From positions 1 through 24,902 of the IMG/VR virus record IMGVR_UViG_3300048686_000643: a stretch of 24,902 nucleotides of DNA; one strand, given 5' to 3'. The notes below the pieces were generated by a model that saw only the letters and a program-made list of their open reading frames with translations, was not told the DNA's origin and did not search any database. Shown piece after piece: positions 7,534 to 15,849 of this stretch (positions within the stretch are counted from its first letter, which is position 1; the number at the start of each line of letters is the position of its first letter). Source of the DNA: a virus. Both the position numbers and the translations under genes were made by a program.

Positions 7534-8016
7534 TCAAACAAACCTTGCTAAAGGCGGCGTGGCAAACCCACTCTTACCAAAATCAGCTTGACGCATCGCA
7601 AGATTTTGTGCCATGGTCTGACGAGCACGTTCTTGTGCACCAAAACCTCCTGCCTGCGCACTAGCGAATTGAGCGTCCTCAAACTCTCTAAAACGTTCCC
7701 TGGGACCACCGGTAAGCATTGACTGCTGTTGTGCCAGATTCTCCAGTCCAAACGTACCAAGAAGGGTTTCTCGGTTAGCTTGAGTGACTTGCTTTGCTTG
7801 TTCAGCTGCAGCTTCTCGTGCTTGTTGTGCAGCACTTTTTGCTCCTTTCCCTGCAGCAGCGCCGCCAACACCACTACCAAGGGCGGAAATGCCTGTACCG
7901 ATTAAAGTGGCTGTTCCGGGATCAATCATACTTCCTCCAAAAGATGAAAAAGGTTCACTTGCATTTAAGTAACTGGTGTTAGGTATAGAGCTAAGAGGTG
8001 TCCCGTAACTTGCCAT
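7534..8016 (-). CDS. Candidate internal virion/ejection protein, 160 aa
   Basis: A 160-aa protein whose ATG (8016) has a good ribosome site, with GGAG eight bases upstream (CTGGAG TTAGAATA ATG). Residues about 34-56 are a Gly/Ala-rich hydrophobic segment (GTATLIGTGISALGSGVGGA). A strongly Ala/Gln-rich coiled coil follows at 58-82 (AKSAAQQAREAAAEQAKQVT), then a Gln/Gly/Arg-rich C-terminal half. Short Gly-zipper segment plus Ala/Gln coil is the composition seen in the ejected internal proteins of several podophages (P22 gp7/gp20, T7 gp14). That parallel is by composition only, with no homology claimed. Confidence 0.7.
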   Translation of the reverse strand: MASYGTPLSSIPNTSYLNASEPFSSFGGSMIDPGTATLIGTGISALGSGVGGAAAGKGAKSAAQQAREAAAEQAKQVTQANRETLLGTFGLENLAQQQSMLTGGPRERFREFEDAQFASAQAGGFGAQERARQTMAQNLAMRQADFGKSGFATPPLARFV

Positions 8017-8031
8017 TATTCTAACTCCAGG

Positions 8032-8484
8032 TTATGAAAGCCACTTTCGATTTGCAATTGGATTTGCGTAGGCTTGGTTTAAGAGGTCTGCAGTACGACC
8101 ACGGATGCCTAACTCGGTTTGAAGACCGGGCTGCTGTGCTTGTACGATATTTTGGAAAATATTGCTGACCATGCCGCCAATTTTAAAAGGCAACTGCATT
8201 TGATAAGCTTCCTGAGCTTCACGTTTGCGCATAGCTTGCACTTCGTTAAATAGCTCGCGTTCAGCAGCTCTTTCCTCTCGACGTTGGTCTTGCGCAAAAC
8301 CTGTAAATAATGCGTAAGGCGCAATGGTGTTTGGATCGACTTTACTCCAATCAAAACCAGGGATAACCGACTGAGCACCAAGACCACCTGTATAACCAGG
8401 CGTCAAGGTGTTTTGAAATACATTTGGGCTGGTACCTGTGCTGCCAGGGGGATTAAGTCCAGCAATAGGAGAGGGGTTTGCCAT
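8032..8484 (-). CDS. Hypothetical virion-module protein, 150 aa
   Basis: A 150-aa frame starting MANPSPIAGLNPPGSTGTSP. The ATG at 8484 lies two bases after the previous TGA and is preferred over a TTG at 8490. The N-terminal 50 residues are rich in Pro, Gly, Thr and Asn and look unstructured. Residues about 65-95 form a charged helix (DQRREERAAERELFNEVQAM), then a weakly hydrophobic segment (LPFKIGGMVSNIFQNIV) and a polar end. Gene order and tight spacing put it in the same unit as the Gly-rich membrane-type proteins on both sides. The function is unknown. Confidence 0.7.
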   Translation of the reverse strand: MANPSPIAGLNPPGSTGTSPNVFQNTLTPGYTGGLGAQSVIPGFDWSKVDPNTIAPYALFTGFAQDQRREERAAERELFNEVQAMRKREAQEAYQMQLPFKIGGMVSNIFQNIVQAQQPGLQTELGIRGRTADLLNQAYANPIANRKWLS

Positions 8485-8486
8485 GA

Positions 8487-9476
8487 TCAACCAATCGATA
8501 CGTTGGGAGCAGCAAGCGCAGTCACATATGGGTTGGTGGCAATAGCTTGACGCATGAGTGCACCGCGTTCCCGTTGTGCATCTAACATCATGTTACCAGC
8601 GGTACCAAGAACCATCTGCTGCATATAAGCATTGTTTTGAGTATTAATTAATGCCTGGCTACGAGCAAGATCAGCATTTTGCTCTGCTTGTACCAGGGGG
8701 AAATCACGTTGGCGATTCAAGTAATCTTGATCGCTAATCTGTTTGTTTAGATCGATAAGAGCACTGGTACGAGTACCAAGGGCATTTCGATATTGTGTCT
8801 CACCAAGCTCACCAAGTTGCTGCATGTATTTCAGCTGTTGAGCAGAAGCATTCAGAGGAAGATCACCGAATGGTGTTGGGATGCTGACGGCTTGCGGAGT
8901 TTTTTCAAGCGCTGCTTTAGTTCCTTGAACCAAACCGCCGCCAACCATGGAACCAACAAAAGAACCGGCAGCAACGCCTAAGGGACCAAGAGGTGCGCCC
9001 AGTAAACCACCCACCAAGGCGCCACCAGAACTTCCGGCAGCACCGGCAATATCACCTTGCATTAATGCGGGAACACCAGCAAGAATTGCACCGCCACCAG
9101 CAAGTGCTCCAGTAGGAACCCTACCAAGAAGGCCGCCTGCTGCACGAAGAGCTGTTCCTGTTTTACCTGCAGCTTGTGTTCCCGCTGCTCTTGCTGCTTG
9201 CGTAGCTTGTTGAGCAGAAGATCCGGCACCAGAAAATAAAGTTTGTGCTTGAGTTGCAGGTCCTACTCCAACAGTACGAATTAAAGAAGGATCAACTCCA
9301 GCTTTACGAGCGGCACGCAACTCACTATAGTTGGGAGAGCTACCTAAGCCTGCAACAGCATCCCCAAGGAATTGTTGAGCGGCTGCTGGACCAGTTCCTG
9401 TATTTACTTCTACAGCTTCTCCGGTCACTGGGTCCCCCATGTAGGTCCTACCACCAACTTGGAAATATCGAGCCAT
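8487..9476 (-). CDS. Gly/Ala-rich protein with long hydrophobic core, candidate ejection protein
   Basis: A 329-aa protein starting with ATG at 9476. The first 30 residues (YFQVGGRTYMGDPVTGEAVE) look like a small beta unit. Residues about 75-112 are Ala/Gln/Thr-rich. Residues about 113-185 form a continuous Gly/Ala/Leu/Val region with Gly-zipper spacing (GGALVGGLLGAPLGPLGVAA) that could span a membrane several times. The C-terminal 120 residues are polar helices with Gln, Asn and Arg. Soluble ends around a Gly-zipper core are what one expects of a virion protein that inserts into the host envelope during DNA entry. This is inference from composition; no family is recognised. Confidence 0.75.
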   Translation of the reverse strand: MARYFQVGGRTYMGDPVTGEAVEVNTGTGPAAAQQFLGDAVAGLGSSPNYSELRAARKAGVDPSLIRTVGVGPATQAQTLFSGAGSSAQQATQAARAAGTQAAGKTGTALRAAGGLLGRVPTGALAGGGAILAGVPALMQGDIAGAAGSSGGALVGGLLGAPLGPLGVAAGSFVGSMVGGGLVQGTKAALEKTPQAVSIPTPFGDLPLNASAQQLKYMQQLGELGETQYRNALGTRTSALIDLNKQISDQDYLNRQRDFPLVQAEQNADLARSQALINTQNNAYMQQMVLGTAGNMMLDAQRERGALMRQAIATNPYVTALAAPNVSIG

Positions 9477-9497
9477 GTATTTAACTGTGTTTATATT

Positions 9498-10433
9498 TTA
9501 GATTCTATCAGAACCCATTATTTCATATTCAGCAGTAGTTGGAAGTTGTGGTCGATTACCAGAAGCAATTGCCTCATTAATAGCATTACCGCCTGCAACA
9601 CCTGTTAAGGAGCCTGCTAAAGCACCGATTGCGCCACGGATGGCACGTTGTTTTGGCGTACTTCCTTTTGCTGTAGCAGCCGCAAGATTGGCTCCAACAC
9701 TACCTGCAACAAAGCCTGTGGTCATTGGAATAGATACAGGGAAGCCAAGGACACGTGCTTCTGGATAACCTTGTAAATTCTCTGCTGTGCCCTTGACAAT
9801 ACCAAGACCAAGCAAACCTTTATCTTGGTACAAGAAATTCATGTAGTTAGCGTAACGCTGTGGTGTTAAAGAAGGAATATCCTGTTTGGCTGTTTCATAC
9901 TTCAAAGGATCACCTGTACGCTGCAAGAAGAAACGCTCAAAAATTTCTTGGGCAGGCTGAGCAGTTTGCCTTCTATCGTCGGCACCAACAGGTGAATACC
10001 GTTGAGCAAAACCTTTTGGTCTACCATATTCTTCGGGATTTGTAATGTCGTATGTACCAGCTGCTGCCACAGCCGGTATGGCAACCCCCAGGGCGGCAAC
10101 AGCACGGCCAGTGGGCGTATCAATTCCTTGTACACCTAATTCCGTAACACGTTGAGCAATAGCAAGGGGATGGTTCCAACGCCACCAATAAGTGCGTGTG
10201 CCATCATTTGCTACATCAATTAGCATGCGTGATGAGTAAGCACCAAGAAACTGGGCAGGTGTTTCACGTGCAGATACACCTTTGGATGCAATAGCTTCTT
10301 TAAAACGTGGATCTAAAACGCTTTCTCCGTAGCCAAGTCCCTTCCTGGCCATACGAACTTGAGCAATATCAGCTTTTTTAAAGCCTCGTTTATATTGCTT
10401 TGCTTGTTGATTTAAAAATTCAAGTGGGTTCAT
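9498..10433 (-). CDS. Membrane-type virion-module protein, 311 aa
   Basis: A 311-aa protein whose ATG (10433) overlaps the upstream TGA (ATGA junction). The N-terminus is basic (FLNQQAKQYKRGFKKADIAQ). Three Gly/Ala-rich hydrophobic segments lie at about 109-127, 232-254 and 266-285 (GAIGALAGSLTGVAGGNAIN). Between them is a soluble region with aromatic residues (TYWWRWNHPLAIAQ at 81-94, RYANYMNFLYQDKGLLGLG at 193-211). It belongs to the same coupled string as the 194-, 205-, 74- and 999-aa proteins. I suggest an internal virion protein that contacts membrane, without a recognised homologue. Confidence 0.72.
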   Translation of the reverse strand: MNPLEFLNQQAKQYKRGFKKADIAQVRMARKGLGYGESVLDPRFKEAIASKGVSARETPAQFLGAYSSRMLIDVANDGTRTYWWRWNHPLAIAQRVTELGVQGIDTPTGRAVAALGVAIPAVAAAGTYDITNPEEYGRPKGFAQRYSPVGADDRRQTAQPAQEIFERFFLQRTGDPLKYETAKQDIPSLTPQRYANYMNFLYQDKGLLGLGIVKGTAENLQGYPEARVLGFPVSIPMTTGFVAGSVGANLAAATAKGSTPKQRAIRGAIGALAGSLTGVAGGNAINEAIASGNRPQLPTTAEYEIMGSDRI

Positions 10434-11014
10434 AGTCCCAGCTCCATTCCTGTTTGTTTCAATAGGGTTGCTACACGTGCTGGAACAGGAAGTGCAGTTT
10501 CTGTTACCTGTGGTGTTAAGTAGTTATTTAAAAACTCAATACCTGACATTTGGAACTGAGTGCCAGGTGCTACCGCTTGTGGTACTTGTAAATCATTAAC
10601 AAGTTGACGTTGCATCATTTCATGCATTAACGTCTGCTCTTGTGAGTTATCTGTTGGCTGAACCGCTGGACCAAAAGGCAAAAGACTTGCGCCAAGTTGA
10701 GCAGAAAGGATCATGCCGCCTATGTTGGCAGCACCCTCTAGACGTGAAGGTTCCATAGCAGGAACCATCTTTCCAGATGGGTCACGTACAAAATTAGTTG
10801 TTGATCGTTTAGGAGGTCTAGCTAGACGTGCAAGTTTAGTTGCAGGGTAAGAGACTGCAAAATCTAATGCAGCAGAACCAAGGCCTAAGGCAGGACCACC
10901 TGCCATCATGCCAAAAGCACCCGATAGAAGACTACCTGGAACAACACTAGAGACAACACTAGGTAATCCAGGAGTTTGCTTTTGGACTGCTTTACCTAAA
11001 CCAGCAAGTCTCAC
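10430..11014 (-). CDS. Gly-rich hydrophobic protein, 194 aa
   Basis: A 194-aa protein with a GTG start (11014) that overlaps the preceding TGA as GTGA, so translation is probably coupled at both ends. Hydrophobic Gly/Ala/Ser/Val stretches span about 19-56 (SSVVPGSLLSGAFGMMAGGP and on) and 95-114 (NIGGMILSAQLGASLLPFG), separated by a basic Lys/Arg-rich segment near 60-72. The C-terminal 75 residues are soluble, with Gln, Pro and Val. It pairs naturally with the neighbouring 311-aa protein as another candidate membrane-active virion component. No known domain is visible. Confidence 0.72.
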   Translation of the reverse strand: MRLAGLGKAVQKQTPGLPSVVSSVVPGSLLSGAFGMMAGGPALGLGSAALDFAVSYPATKLARLARPPKRSTTNFVRDPSGKMVPAMEPSRLEGAANIGGMILSAQLGASLLPFGPAVQPTDNSQEQTLMHEMMQRQLVNDLQVPQAVAPGTQFQMSGIEFLNNYLTPQVTETALPVPARVATLLKQTGMELGL

Positions 11015-11628
11015 GTCTTTTTCTTATCATCTTTTCCTATTGTAGACGGAGGTTCATTATTCTTCTTATAGGTCTCTTTCGAGTTGACAGAGGCTAATGG
11101 CGCTCCAGTGCTACCTTTCTTCGCCAAGAGATCAGCGACCGATGTTTTGCCTTGATCTTCGTTCTTGACTTGATTAACAGCAGAAGACATTAAGAAACCA
11201 CGGGGATCTGGGTCCGCAGCACGCGGCATTGGGTTTTTAATTTTCTTCTCAGGCGGAATAGTTGGGCTTAAGCGGTAGGAATCAGCCCATAGTGGGTTGT
11301 ATCCAGGTTGTTGTTCTGGTCGTTGAGCAGTTAAAGCTCTTCCATCAGTAAAACTGTACTCAGCAACTCGATTAAAGTTTGGAAGACCAGCAAAAACTTC
11401 GTATTGATCTGGGGTATCACCAACAAAATTAAGACCAGGGTTTAATGACAACTTACGTGTCATCATTTTACGCAACAGGTCAGCCCGAGTAAACCGCGAT
11501 GGGTTCCAGGGATATTGACCAGAGCTTGCTGGCGAAAGAAAAAGCTCATCAAAATTGAGTACTTTTTTCTTTCTAAAAGTATCGTCTCTAATGTAACGAT
11601 CTAAAGCAAGCCTATGATCTTTGGCCAT
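11011..11628 (-). CDS. Hypothetical protein with lysine-rich tail, 205 aa
   Basis: A 205-aa protein; its ATG (11628) shares one base with the upstream TAA (TAATG). It begins with a basic helical segment (DHRLALDRYIRDDTFRKKKV), then a soluble region with many Pro, Asn and aromatic residues (NFDELFLSPASSGQYPWNPS). The last 60 residues are low-complexity, rich in Lys, Asn, Asp and Thr, ending KDDKKKT. There is no hydrophobic span, unlike its neighbours, so it could be a soluble partner within the same complex. I recognise no family. Confidence 0.72.
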   Translation of the reverse strand: MAKDHRLALDRYIRDDTFRKKKVLNFDELFLSPASSGQYPWNPSRFTRADLLRKMMTRKLSLNPGLNFVGDTPDQYEVFAGLPNFNRVAEYSFTDGRALTAQRPEQQPGYNPLWADSYRLSPTIPPEKKIKNPMPRAADPDPRGFLMSSAVNQVKNEDQGKTSVADLLAKKGSTGAPLASVNSKETYKKNNEPPSTIGKDDKKKT

Positions 11629-11852
11629 TACGATTTAGATTCTTTTTTCTTCTTGTGTAATCCTACCAAGGTTTGACGCAACCGTGCTTGTTTCACGGTT
11701 TTTTCATCATACTCATCAGGATTAGAAAGAACGTTTTCTTGAAGCTGTGCAGAAGTGATTCCTTTACGTTTGGCTTTGGCAGTGAAGGCACCCTCCTTCA
11801 TGTCCATGCCTTGAATCCACTTCTTGTCTTTTTTCTTTTTGTTGTTAGTCAT
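11628..11852 (-). CDS. Small basic protein with a KEGAFTAKAK-type motif
   Basis: A 74-aa strongly basic protein; its ATG (11852) overlaps the stop of the 999-aa gene as ATGA. After a lysine-rich start it has MDMKEGAFTAKAKRKG at about 16-31, followed by ITSAQLQENVLSNPDEYDEK and a basic helix. I recall similar short 'GAFTAKAKRAGMSVQ...NPDKYS' segments in small proteins or protein ends of marine phages, where the role is unclear. Charge suggests contact with packaged DNA or with a nucleic-acid partner. Family recognition is from memory and tentative; the gene itself is well supported by overlaps on both sides. Confidence 0.72.
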   Translation of the reverse strand: MTNNKKKKDKKWIQGMDMKEGAFTAKAKRKGITSAQLQENVLSNPDEYDEKTVKQARLRQTLVGLHKKKKESKS

Positions 11853-14848
11853 GGCTTACTCCTATTGAGGTATTCTAATAGAAGATCTAATCCGCGACCC
11901 TCGATACCAAGTTGACGAGGATCTGCAGGAGAAGTACGAATGGGTCCACCACGGCGGAAAGCAGAACGCATCAGATCGTCACGCCAATCTTCTGCTCCAG
12001 GATTAATTCCATAGCGAGGAACATTGGTGACAGTTTCACCACGGAAGCCAAGGGCTTTGGCTGGTTTATCCATACGGGGATAAGCAATCCTCTGACCTTG
12101 AGGAGTGAGCTGTGTAACAGGAAGCCCACCTGCGCCTTGTACGGTTTGTTGAGTCATGCCACCAATACGAGATAAACCGGCAGATTGTGTCACAGGTCCA
12201 ATAGGTGCAGGCTCTATCCCAGTGACAAATTCTTGTTGTGGGTACAAACTGAAGTAACGTGATTTCTCGCCACGGCGGGTCAAGTCAATGCTTTGTGCAG
12301 GGGCACCGATATCACGTCGGATGCCAGGGGTTGTAGTCGTTGGGGGAGCGACAACAACTGTGCCTCCGCTCATCTCGCCAATAAAGGGACTTAAAGGAGT
12401 CGGTGAACTAACACCTTGACGGTACTGCGAGTAAAGAGTCCGCTTACTTGGATCGATACCTGGCATGCCTAAAGAAGGAAGAGCAGGTCCTTGAGCAGGT
12501 GGTGGAATCGGGCCAGGGAGTCTTGCAGGTGTCACGTATGGCTCGGCAGCTCTAACACCTTTGGCTTGAAGACCACCGGCAACGGCATCCGCCAAGAACG
12601 ACTGTGCGTTTGCTTCCACCTGAGCAGCGATAGCACGATTAGCTGGCGTACCGGCAACGTTGTAAACAGTACCAAGAACATCAGGATTGTCCTGGGTGAA
12701 ATAACGACCTGTCGGCGTCCCAATGGAACCGGTAATAGGAGGTGTTCTGAGTACAGTATTTGCCTTGCTTTTGCCTGTGAAGATGACAGGGCCTGCCGCT
12801 TCAGCAGCAGCACTTGTGTATACATCAGACGCACCAAGGATCGGGCCAATCTCCTCATCAGATGCATATCCAGTACGTAACTGTTGAACCGAAGGTAATT
12901 CTGGCAGTGGTTCAGAAGGATCTACGATCATGCCACGACGCAATGTTTCCATTGCGCGAGCTACATCTTGTGCAGGACCAGGGGCAATTGTTGGGCGTGG
13001 ATTGCGATTGCTTTGCAGAATTTCTTGCGTTGCAGCAATAGAAGCACGTGCACGATCTAAAGCATCTAACTGCAAACGAGTTGGTTCTGGATTATTTACT
13101 GCTCTGGTTTGTAATAATTGAGACGCAAACCTGGTGGTGTCTGCATCCAGCTTTGTAATTGGTTGGTTATTGGCAAGTGCTTGTTGGCCTTGAAGAACTA
13201 AATCTGTTAATTCTTCGTCAGAAGCAGATCTAAGTTTATTTAAACGTTCAGCCCTGGCTTTGTATTGTTCGCCTTGCCCTTGTCTAGCTTTTACTCCCGT
13301 ATCGGCAGAGGCATATTCTTGACCTGATTCATCCATATAACTAATATCTCCAGCCCTATTAAGTTTGCCGCCACGGAGAGCTTTGCCACGCATTGTGGAT
13401 TCAACTTCAGGAACATCGCCAAGCAACAGCGATACAACATCTTCTCCTTCAACAGCCGCTTGTGCTCCGCGAAGCTCTTGTCGTTGGCGGGCATTATCAA
13501 CGAGCTGCAACTCAGGATTTAATTCTTCCCGGTATTTTTTATTAAAGGCAGCAGCAAATTCTTGAGGAGATAACTGTTCGTTAACTACCGGTCTTTCTGC
13601 TTGAAGCTCTGCAAGAATTTGATTGGCTTGGTTCTGGAGAGCTTGTGCTGTTTCAATGCGATCACGCACTTGTGCAGCTTGTCTTATGTTTTCTGCAGAG
13701 TAATCAAAATCAGTATCAATTTCTTGTGCCCGCAGATACTGGCGAGCCTCTTGCACTAAAGGATCTTGTTCTTGCTCCAGGCCCAGAGCCCTGGGTGAAA
13801 CACGAACAGCTTGTCTCTGCCGTAAATCAAGTATGGGTTTACCTTGCCTTAATAATTCACGTACAGTTACACCTTCTGCTTGATCAATAGGAATGCCATC
13901 TGGTAATTGAGCGGCAGCCTGATTGATGGGTTCATCTGGTACATAGCCAATCATTTGAGATGGCTCTGCCTGTGCACGCATTAATGCATTATTTTGTTGT
14001 GCAATATTCTCAAGAATTTCGACCTGGCTCATATCCAGATCTTCATTACGGCTAAGCTGAGCCTTCATTCGTCCTGTCATCTGATCTTCACCAGACTCCA
14101 GGGCACCGATAGCTTGGTCTACAACTGGTCCACGTACGGCAGCACGTTCTTGTGCAATGATGTCGTCAGCAATACTGCTAATTAAATTGCGATACTCAGC
14201 TTGTGCTTTAGATTGAAAACTACGTGCTTCTGATAATTCTTCTGCAGCTTGTTTCTGAACTAAGGACAATAATTCTGGGTCTTGAGAAAGACGATCTGCT
14301 ACAGAAGCACCGCTTACATCACGGCTAAATTCACGAAATGTGCCGGGAGTACGCGAAATAGGTAGATCAGTTCTTGCATAAGGCAGCGTGCCAGTACCAA
14401 AGGGGTCAGTAATTGTTGTTTTACCGCTCCAGGGATCAAATGAAGTTTTAGGTTGTGGAAGATCTATCAGTACTGTACCAAGGGGACGTTCGGTTCTAGC
14501 TTGACGGACAACTTCTTCTGCAATTTGTTGACGTAGAGGAGCAGCAGAAACAGTACTTACAACCTGTTCAGTGTTTTTAGGAAGAGTAGAAGCAGTAGAG
14601 GCGGAAGCTTGGCCTCGTTTACCAGCTAATGCACGGGCAATACCCACACCACCCGCTAAAGCACCTAAGCCAAGGGCTGCAGCACCCAAGATACCGGGCA
14701 GATTTGACTCTTCTTGCGGCGCACGGAGCTGATTACGACGGAATTCAAGGACAGCCGGTGTAATTTGCGCCCTTTCTTCCGGATCTTCGGGATATGGAGT
14801 ACCAGTGGCGCGGCTGTAGGCGGCATAGTCGGCAGGAGATAACGCCAT
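11849..14848 (-). CDS. 999-aa coiled-coil protein, candidate internal virion/ejection protein
   Basis: The largest gene and the first of the minus-strand cluster, with ATG at 14848. Residues about 50-75 are one Gly/Ala-rich hydrophobic segment (PGILGAAALGLGALAGGVGI). Residues about 180-620 are dominated by Gln/Ala/Glu/Arg helices and probable coiled coils (QKAAEELSEARSFQSKAQAE; RIETAQALQNQANQILAELQ). The last 350 residues are Pro/Gly/Thr-rich, probably extended, ending LLLEYLNRSKP. No lysozyme or peptidase motif is visible. A large Gln-rich helical protein with a single membrane-type segment, at the head of a run of Gly-zipper proteins, suggests a pilot or tape-like component. That is inference only. 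Confidence 0.78.
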   Translation of the reverse strand: MALSPADYAAYSRATGTPYPEDPEERAQITPAVLEFRRNQLRAPQEESNLPGILGAAALGLGALAGGVGIARALAGKRGQASASTASTLPKNTEQVVSTVSAAPLRQQIAEEVVRQARTERPLGTVLIDLPQPKTSFDPWSGKTTITDPFGTGTLPYARTDLPISRTPGTFREFSRDVSGASVADRLSQDPELLSLVQKQAAEELSEARSFQSKAQAEYRNLISSIADDIIAQERAAVRGPVVDQAIGALESGEDQMTGRMKAQLSRNEDLDMSQVEILENIAQQNNALMRAQAEPSQMIGYVPDEPINQAAAQLPDGIPIDQAEGVTVRELLRQGKPILDLRQRQAVRVSPRALGLEQEQDPLVQEARQYLRAQEIDTDFDYSAENIRQAAQVRDRIETAQALQNQANQILAELQAERPVVNEQLSPQEFAAAFNKKYREELNPELQLVDNARQRQELRGAQAAVEGEDVVSLLLGDVPEVESTMRGKALRGGKLNRAGDISYMDESGQEYASADTGVKARQGQGEQYKARAERLNKLRSASDEELTDLVLQGQQALANNQPITKLDADTTRFASQLLQTRAVNNPEPTRLQLDALDRARASIAATQEILQSNRNPRPTIAPGPAQDVARAMETLRRGMIVDPSEPLPELPSVQQLRTGYASDEEIGPILGASDVYTSAAAEAAGPVIFTGKSKANTVLRTPPITGSIGTPTGRYFTQDNPDVLGTVYNVAGTPANRAIAAQVEANAQSFLADAVAGGLQAKGVRAAEPYVTPARLPGPIPPPAQGPALPSLGMPGIDPSKRTLYSQYRQGVSSPTPLSPFIGEMSGGTVVVAPPTTTTPGIRRDIGAPAQSIDLTRRGEKSRYFSLYPQQEFVTGIEPAPIGPVTQSAGLSRIGGMTQQTVQGAGGLPVTQLTPQGQRIAYPRMDKPAKALGFRGETVTNVPRYGINPGAEDWRDDLMRSAFRRGGPIRTSPADPRQLGIEGRGLDLLLEYLNRSKP

Positions 14849-14975
14849 TGGGTTTTATTTGTTGTATATCCTTGTTATTTGTATTTTAAGCTCAAAAATT
14901 TAGGAAAATATCTGCGTTAGACTATTACCAAGAAAAGTTTTAGACCCCATTTGGGTTTTTATAAATTTTTAGACA
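14849..14975. promoter_or_regulatory. Divergent intergenic region between minus and plus clusters
   Basis: This is the only divergent gap in the window: 127 A/T-rich bases between the ATG of the 999-aa gene and the ATG at 14976. It should hold the promoters for the minus-strand cluster and for the first plus-strand gene. Candidate -10 boxes are TAAAAT-like on the minus strand near 14885 and TATAAA on the plus strand near 14959, but neither has a good -35 at the right distance, so phage-type or atypical promoters are possible. The word CGTTAGACTATT at about 14924-14935 recurs before the second HNH gene (about 21169). A short ACCC-CATTT-GGGT hairpin with a T-run lies at about 14943-14960. Confidence 0.5.
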
Positions 14976-15182
14976 ATGGACGCACGTGATAGGGCACAAA
15001 GAGTTATTGGTCTTGAGGCAATTAAGGCCAAAGCAGAGGAATTAGCGGACCAAGGGGCTGCCCCTTTTGAGGTACGTAGTTTTATTAAGGGTGCCAGGGG
15101 GGAGTTAGCCCGTCAAAAGCCTGATTGGCAGCAGTATGCCAAGGCAGTTTCCGCTGCAGAAAGCGCACAAAACACTTTTTAA
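14976..15182 (+). CDS. Hypothetical helical protein, 68 aa
   Basis: A 68-aa frame with ATG at 14976, the first plus-strand gene. It is entirely helical in appearance: RDRAQRVIGLEAIKAKAEEL, then a short turn at DQGAAPFEVRSF and a second basic helix, ending AAESAQNTF. It has no membrane segment or recognised motif. It stands alone, with the divergent promoter region upstream and a strong terminator 25 bases downstream, so it is probably expressed as a single-gene transcript. No Shine-Dalgarno is visible in the A/T-rich leader. Confidence 0.75.
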   Translation: MDARDRAQRVIGLEAIKAKAEELADQGAAPFEVRSFIKGARGELARQKPDWQQYAKAVSAAESAQNTF

Positions 15183-15206
15183 ACACAAAAGAACATCATT
15201 AACACC

Positions 15207-15237
15207 GCCGGGGCCATAAACCCCGGCATTTTTGTTT
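15207..15237 (+). terminator. Rho-independent terminator
   Basis: Perfect 7-bp stem GCCGGGG/CCCCGGC around a 7-base loop, followed by ATTTTTGTTT. It ends the transcript of the 68-aa gene and isolates it from the array that follows. Confidence 0.9.
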
Positions 15238-15347
15238 GTTTTCTTGGGCAAAACCATTGAAACACCTACAAATTTTAGGTGTTATGTACATCTTGATACC
15301 AAAAGACCGGCCCTATAGGGGTCAAAAAAGGAGAAAAAATTATCTGA

Positions 15348-15485
15348 CGCTTCTCCAGTACCCTACGCGTAGCGAATTGCGTATAGAAAAAAAGAAATGT
15401 GTGGGGGTATCACTCGCTTCGCTCGTTATGCGTGACGAAGCATAAGTCATGGAACGCTCACTTCGTTCGCTAAGGATGAGAAGCG
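15348..15485 (+). ncRNA. Candidate branched structured RNA
   Basis: An 8-bp closing stem, CGCTTCTC (15348-15355) with GAGAAGCG (15478-15485), encloses three local inverted repeats: CTACGCGTAG (15363-15372), TTATGC/GCATAA (15426-15445) and GAACG/CGTTC (15452-15468). Folded together they make a cloverleaf-like shape of about 138 bases. The region is non-coding. A DNA-level role (replication or packaging site) is equally possible. Folding is by hand and there is only one copy, so there is no covariation support. Confidence 0.35.
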
Positions 15486-15535
15486 AAAGATTTAAGGAAG
15501 AATGACAGCATTTCAACACATTTATCTTCGTTTTT

Positions 15536-15551
15536 GATACGAATTCGTATC
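15536..15551. repeat. 16-base palindrome GATACGAATTCGTATC, copy 1
   Basis: A perfect 16-base palindrome in the gene-free region, preceded by five T and followed by GCGCGCG. An identical copy is at 17390-17405. It could be a protein-binding site or part of a hairpin. Confidence 0.7.
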
Positions 15552-15672
15552 GCGCGCGATCCTTTTTAGGCTAGGCGTGCTAGGCGGAGAGACAGAACAG
15601 TTGCTAGCAGATACGAAGGTATCACGTCAAGCTGGACGTTAAACGTAGCGTTGCTCAATCGCATTCAACACC

Positions 15673-15849
15673 ATGTCTAATGCCAAGGTTTGGGTAGTAA
15701 CAGCCTGGGAAGAAGAGTATCAACTCCAGAATCTTTTCGCTAAGGAAGCAGATGCTCAAGCATGTGTTTCCAGGTGGAAGGACGACTTGCTTGACTCGGT
15801 AGAGATCAGGCTTGTCGATCTGTGGGAAGAAGACGTTCTTCCCTTCTGA
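15673..15849 (+). CDS. Hypothetical protein, 58 aa
   Basis: A 58-aa frame starting ATG at 15673 after the leader ATTCAACACC. The sequence starts with a beta-like segment (VWVVTAWEEEYQLQNLF), then a helix (AKEADAQACVSRWKDD) and an acidic C-terminus (LVDLWEEDVLPF). The order of a strand with an acidic turn, an Ala-rich helix and a second strand is like that of the 62-aa protein at 16443, so the two may share a fold, though direct identity is low. The stop codon lies in the 5' arm of the following T-loop element. No Shine-Dalgarno is visible. The function is unknown. Confidence 0.65.
   Translation: MSNAKVWVVTAWEEEYQLQNLFAKEADAQACVSRWKDDLLDSVEIRLVDLWEEDVLPF

Larger units (their letters stand above)
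15183..15672. other. 490-base gene-free region rich in inverted repeats
   Basis: No convincing gene was found in this stretch on either strand; one open frame (15236-15445) is rejected. Apart from the terminator it contains a short hairpin ACACCT-ACAAATTTT-AGGTGT near 15258, a multi-hairpin domain at 15348-15485, a 16-base palindrome at 15536-15551, a direct repeat of GCTAGGCG near 15568-15585, and a second GATAC hairpin (GATAC-GAAG-GTATC, 15610-15623) shortly before the next gene. It precedes the cassette array and probably holds its promoter, a structured RNA or an origin-like region. I see no clear -35/-10 pair. Confidence 0.6.

Noticed and set aside
12491-12880. Plus-strand frames inside the 999-aa gene
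   Set aside because: They are antisense to a continuous, well-behaved minus-strand gene and their products are rich in Arg, Cys and Ser with no fold.
15236-15445. A 69-aa plus-strand open frame after the first terminator
   Set aside because: It starts in the terminator's T-run, crosses several inverted repeats, and its product is basic and shapeless; it is better explained as non-coding.
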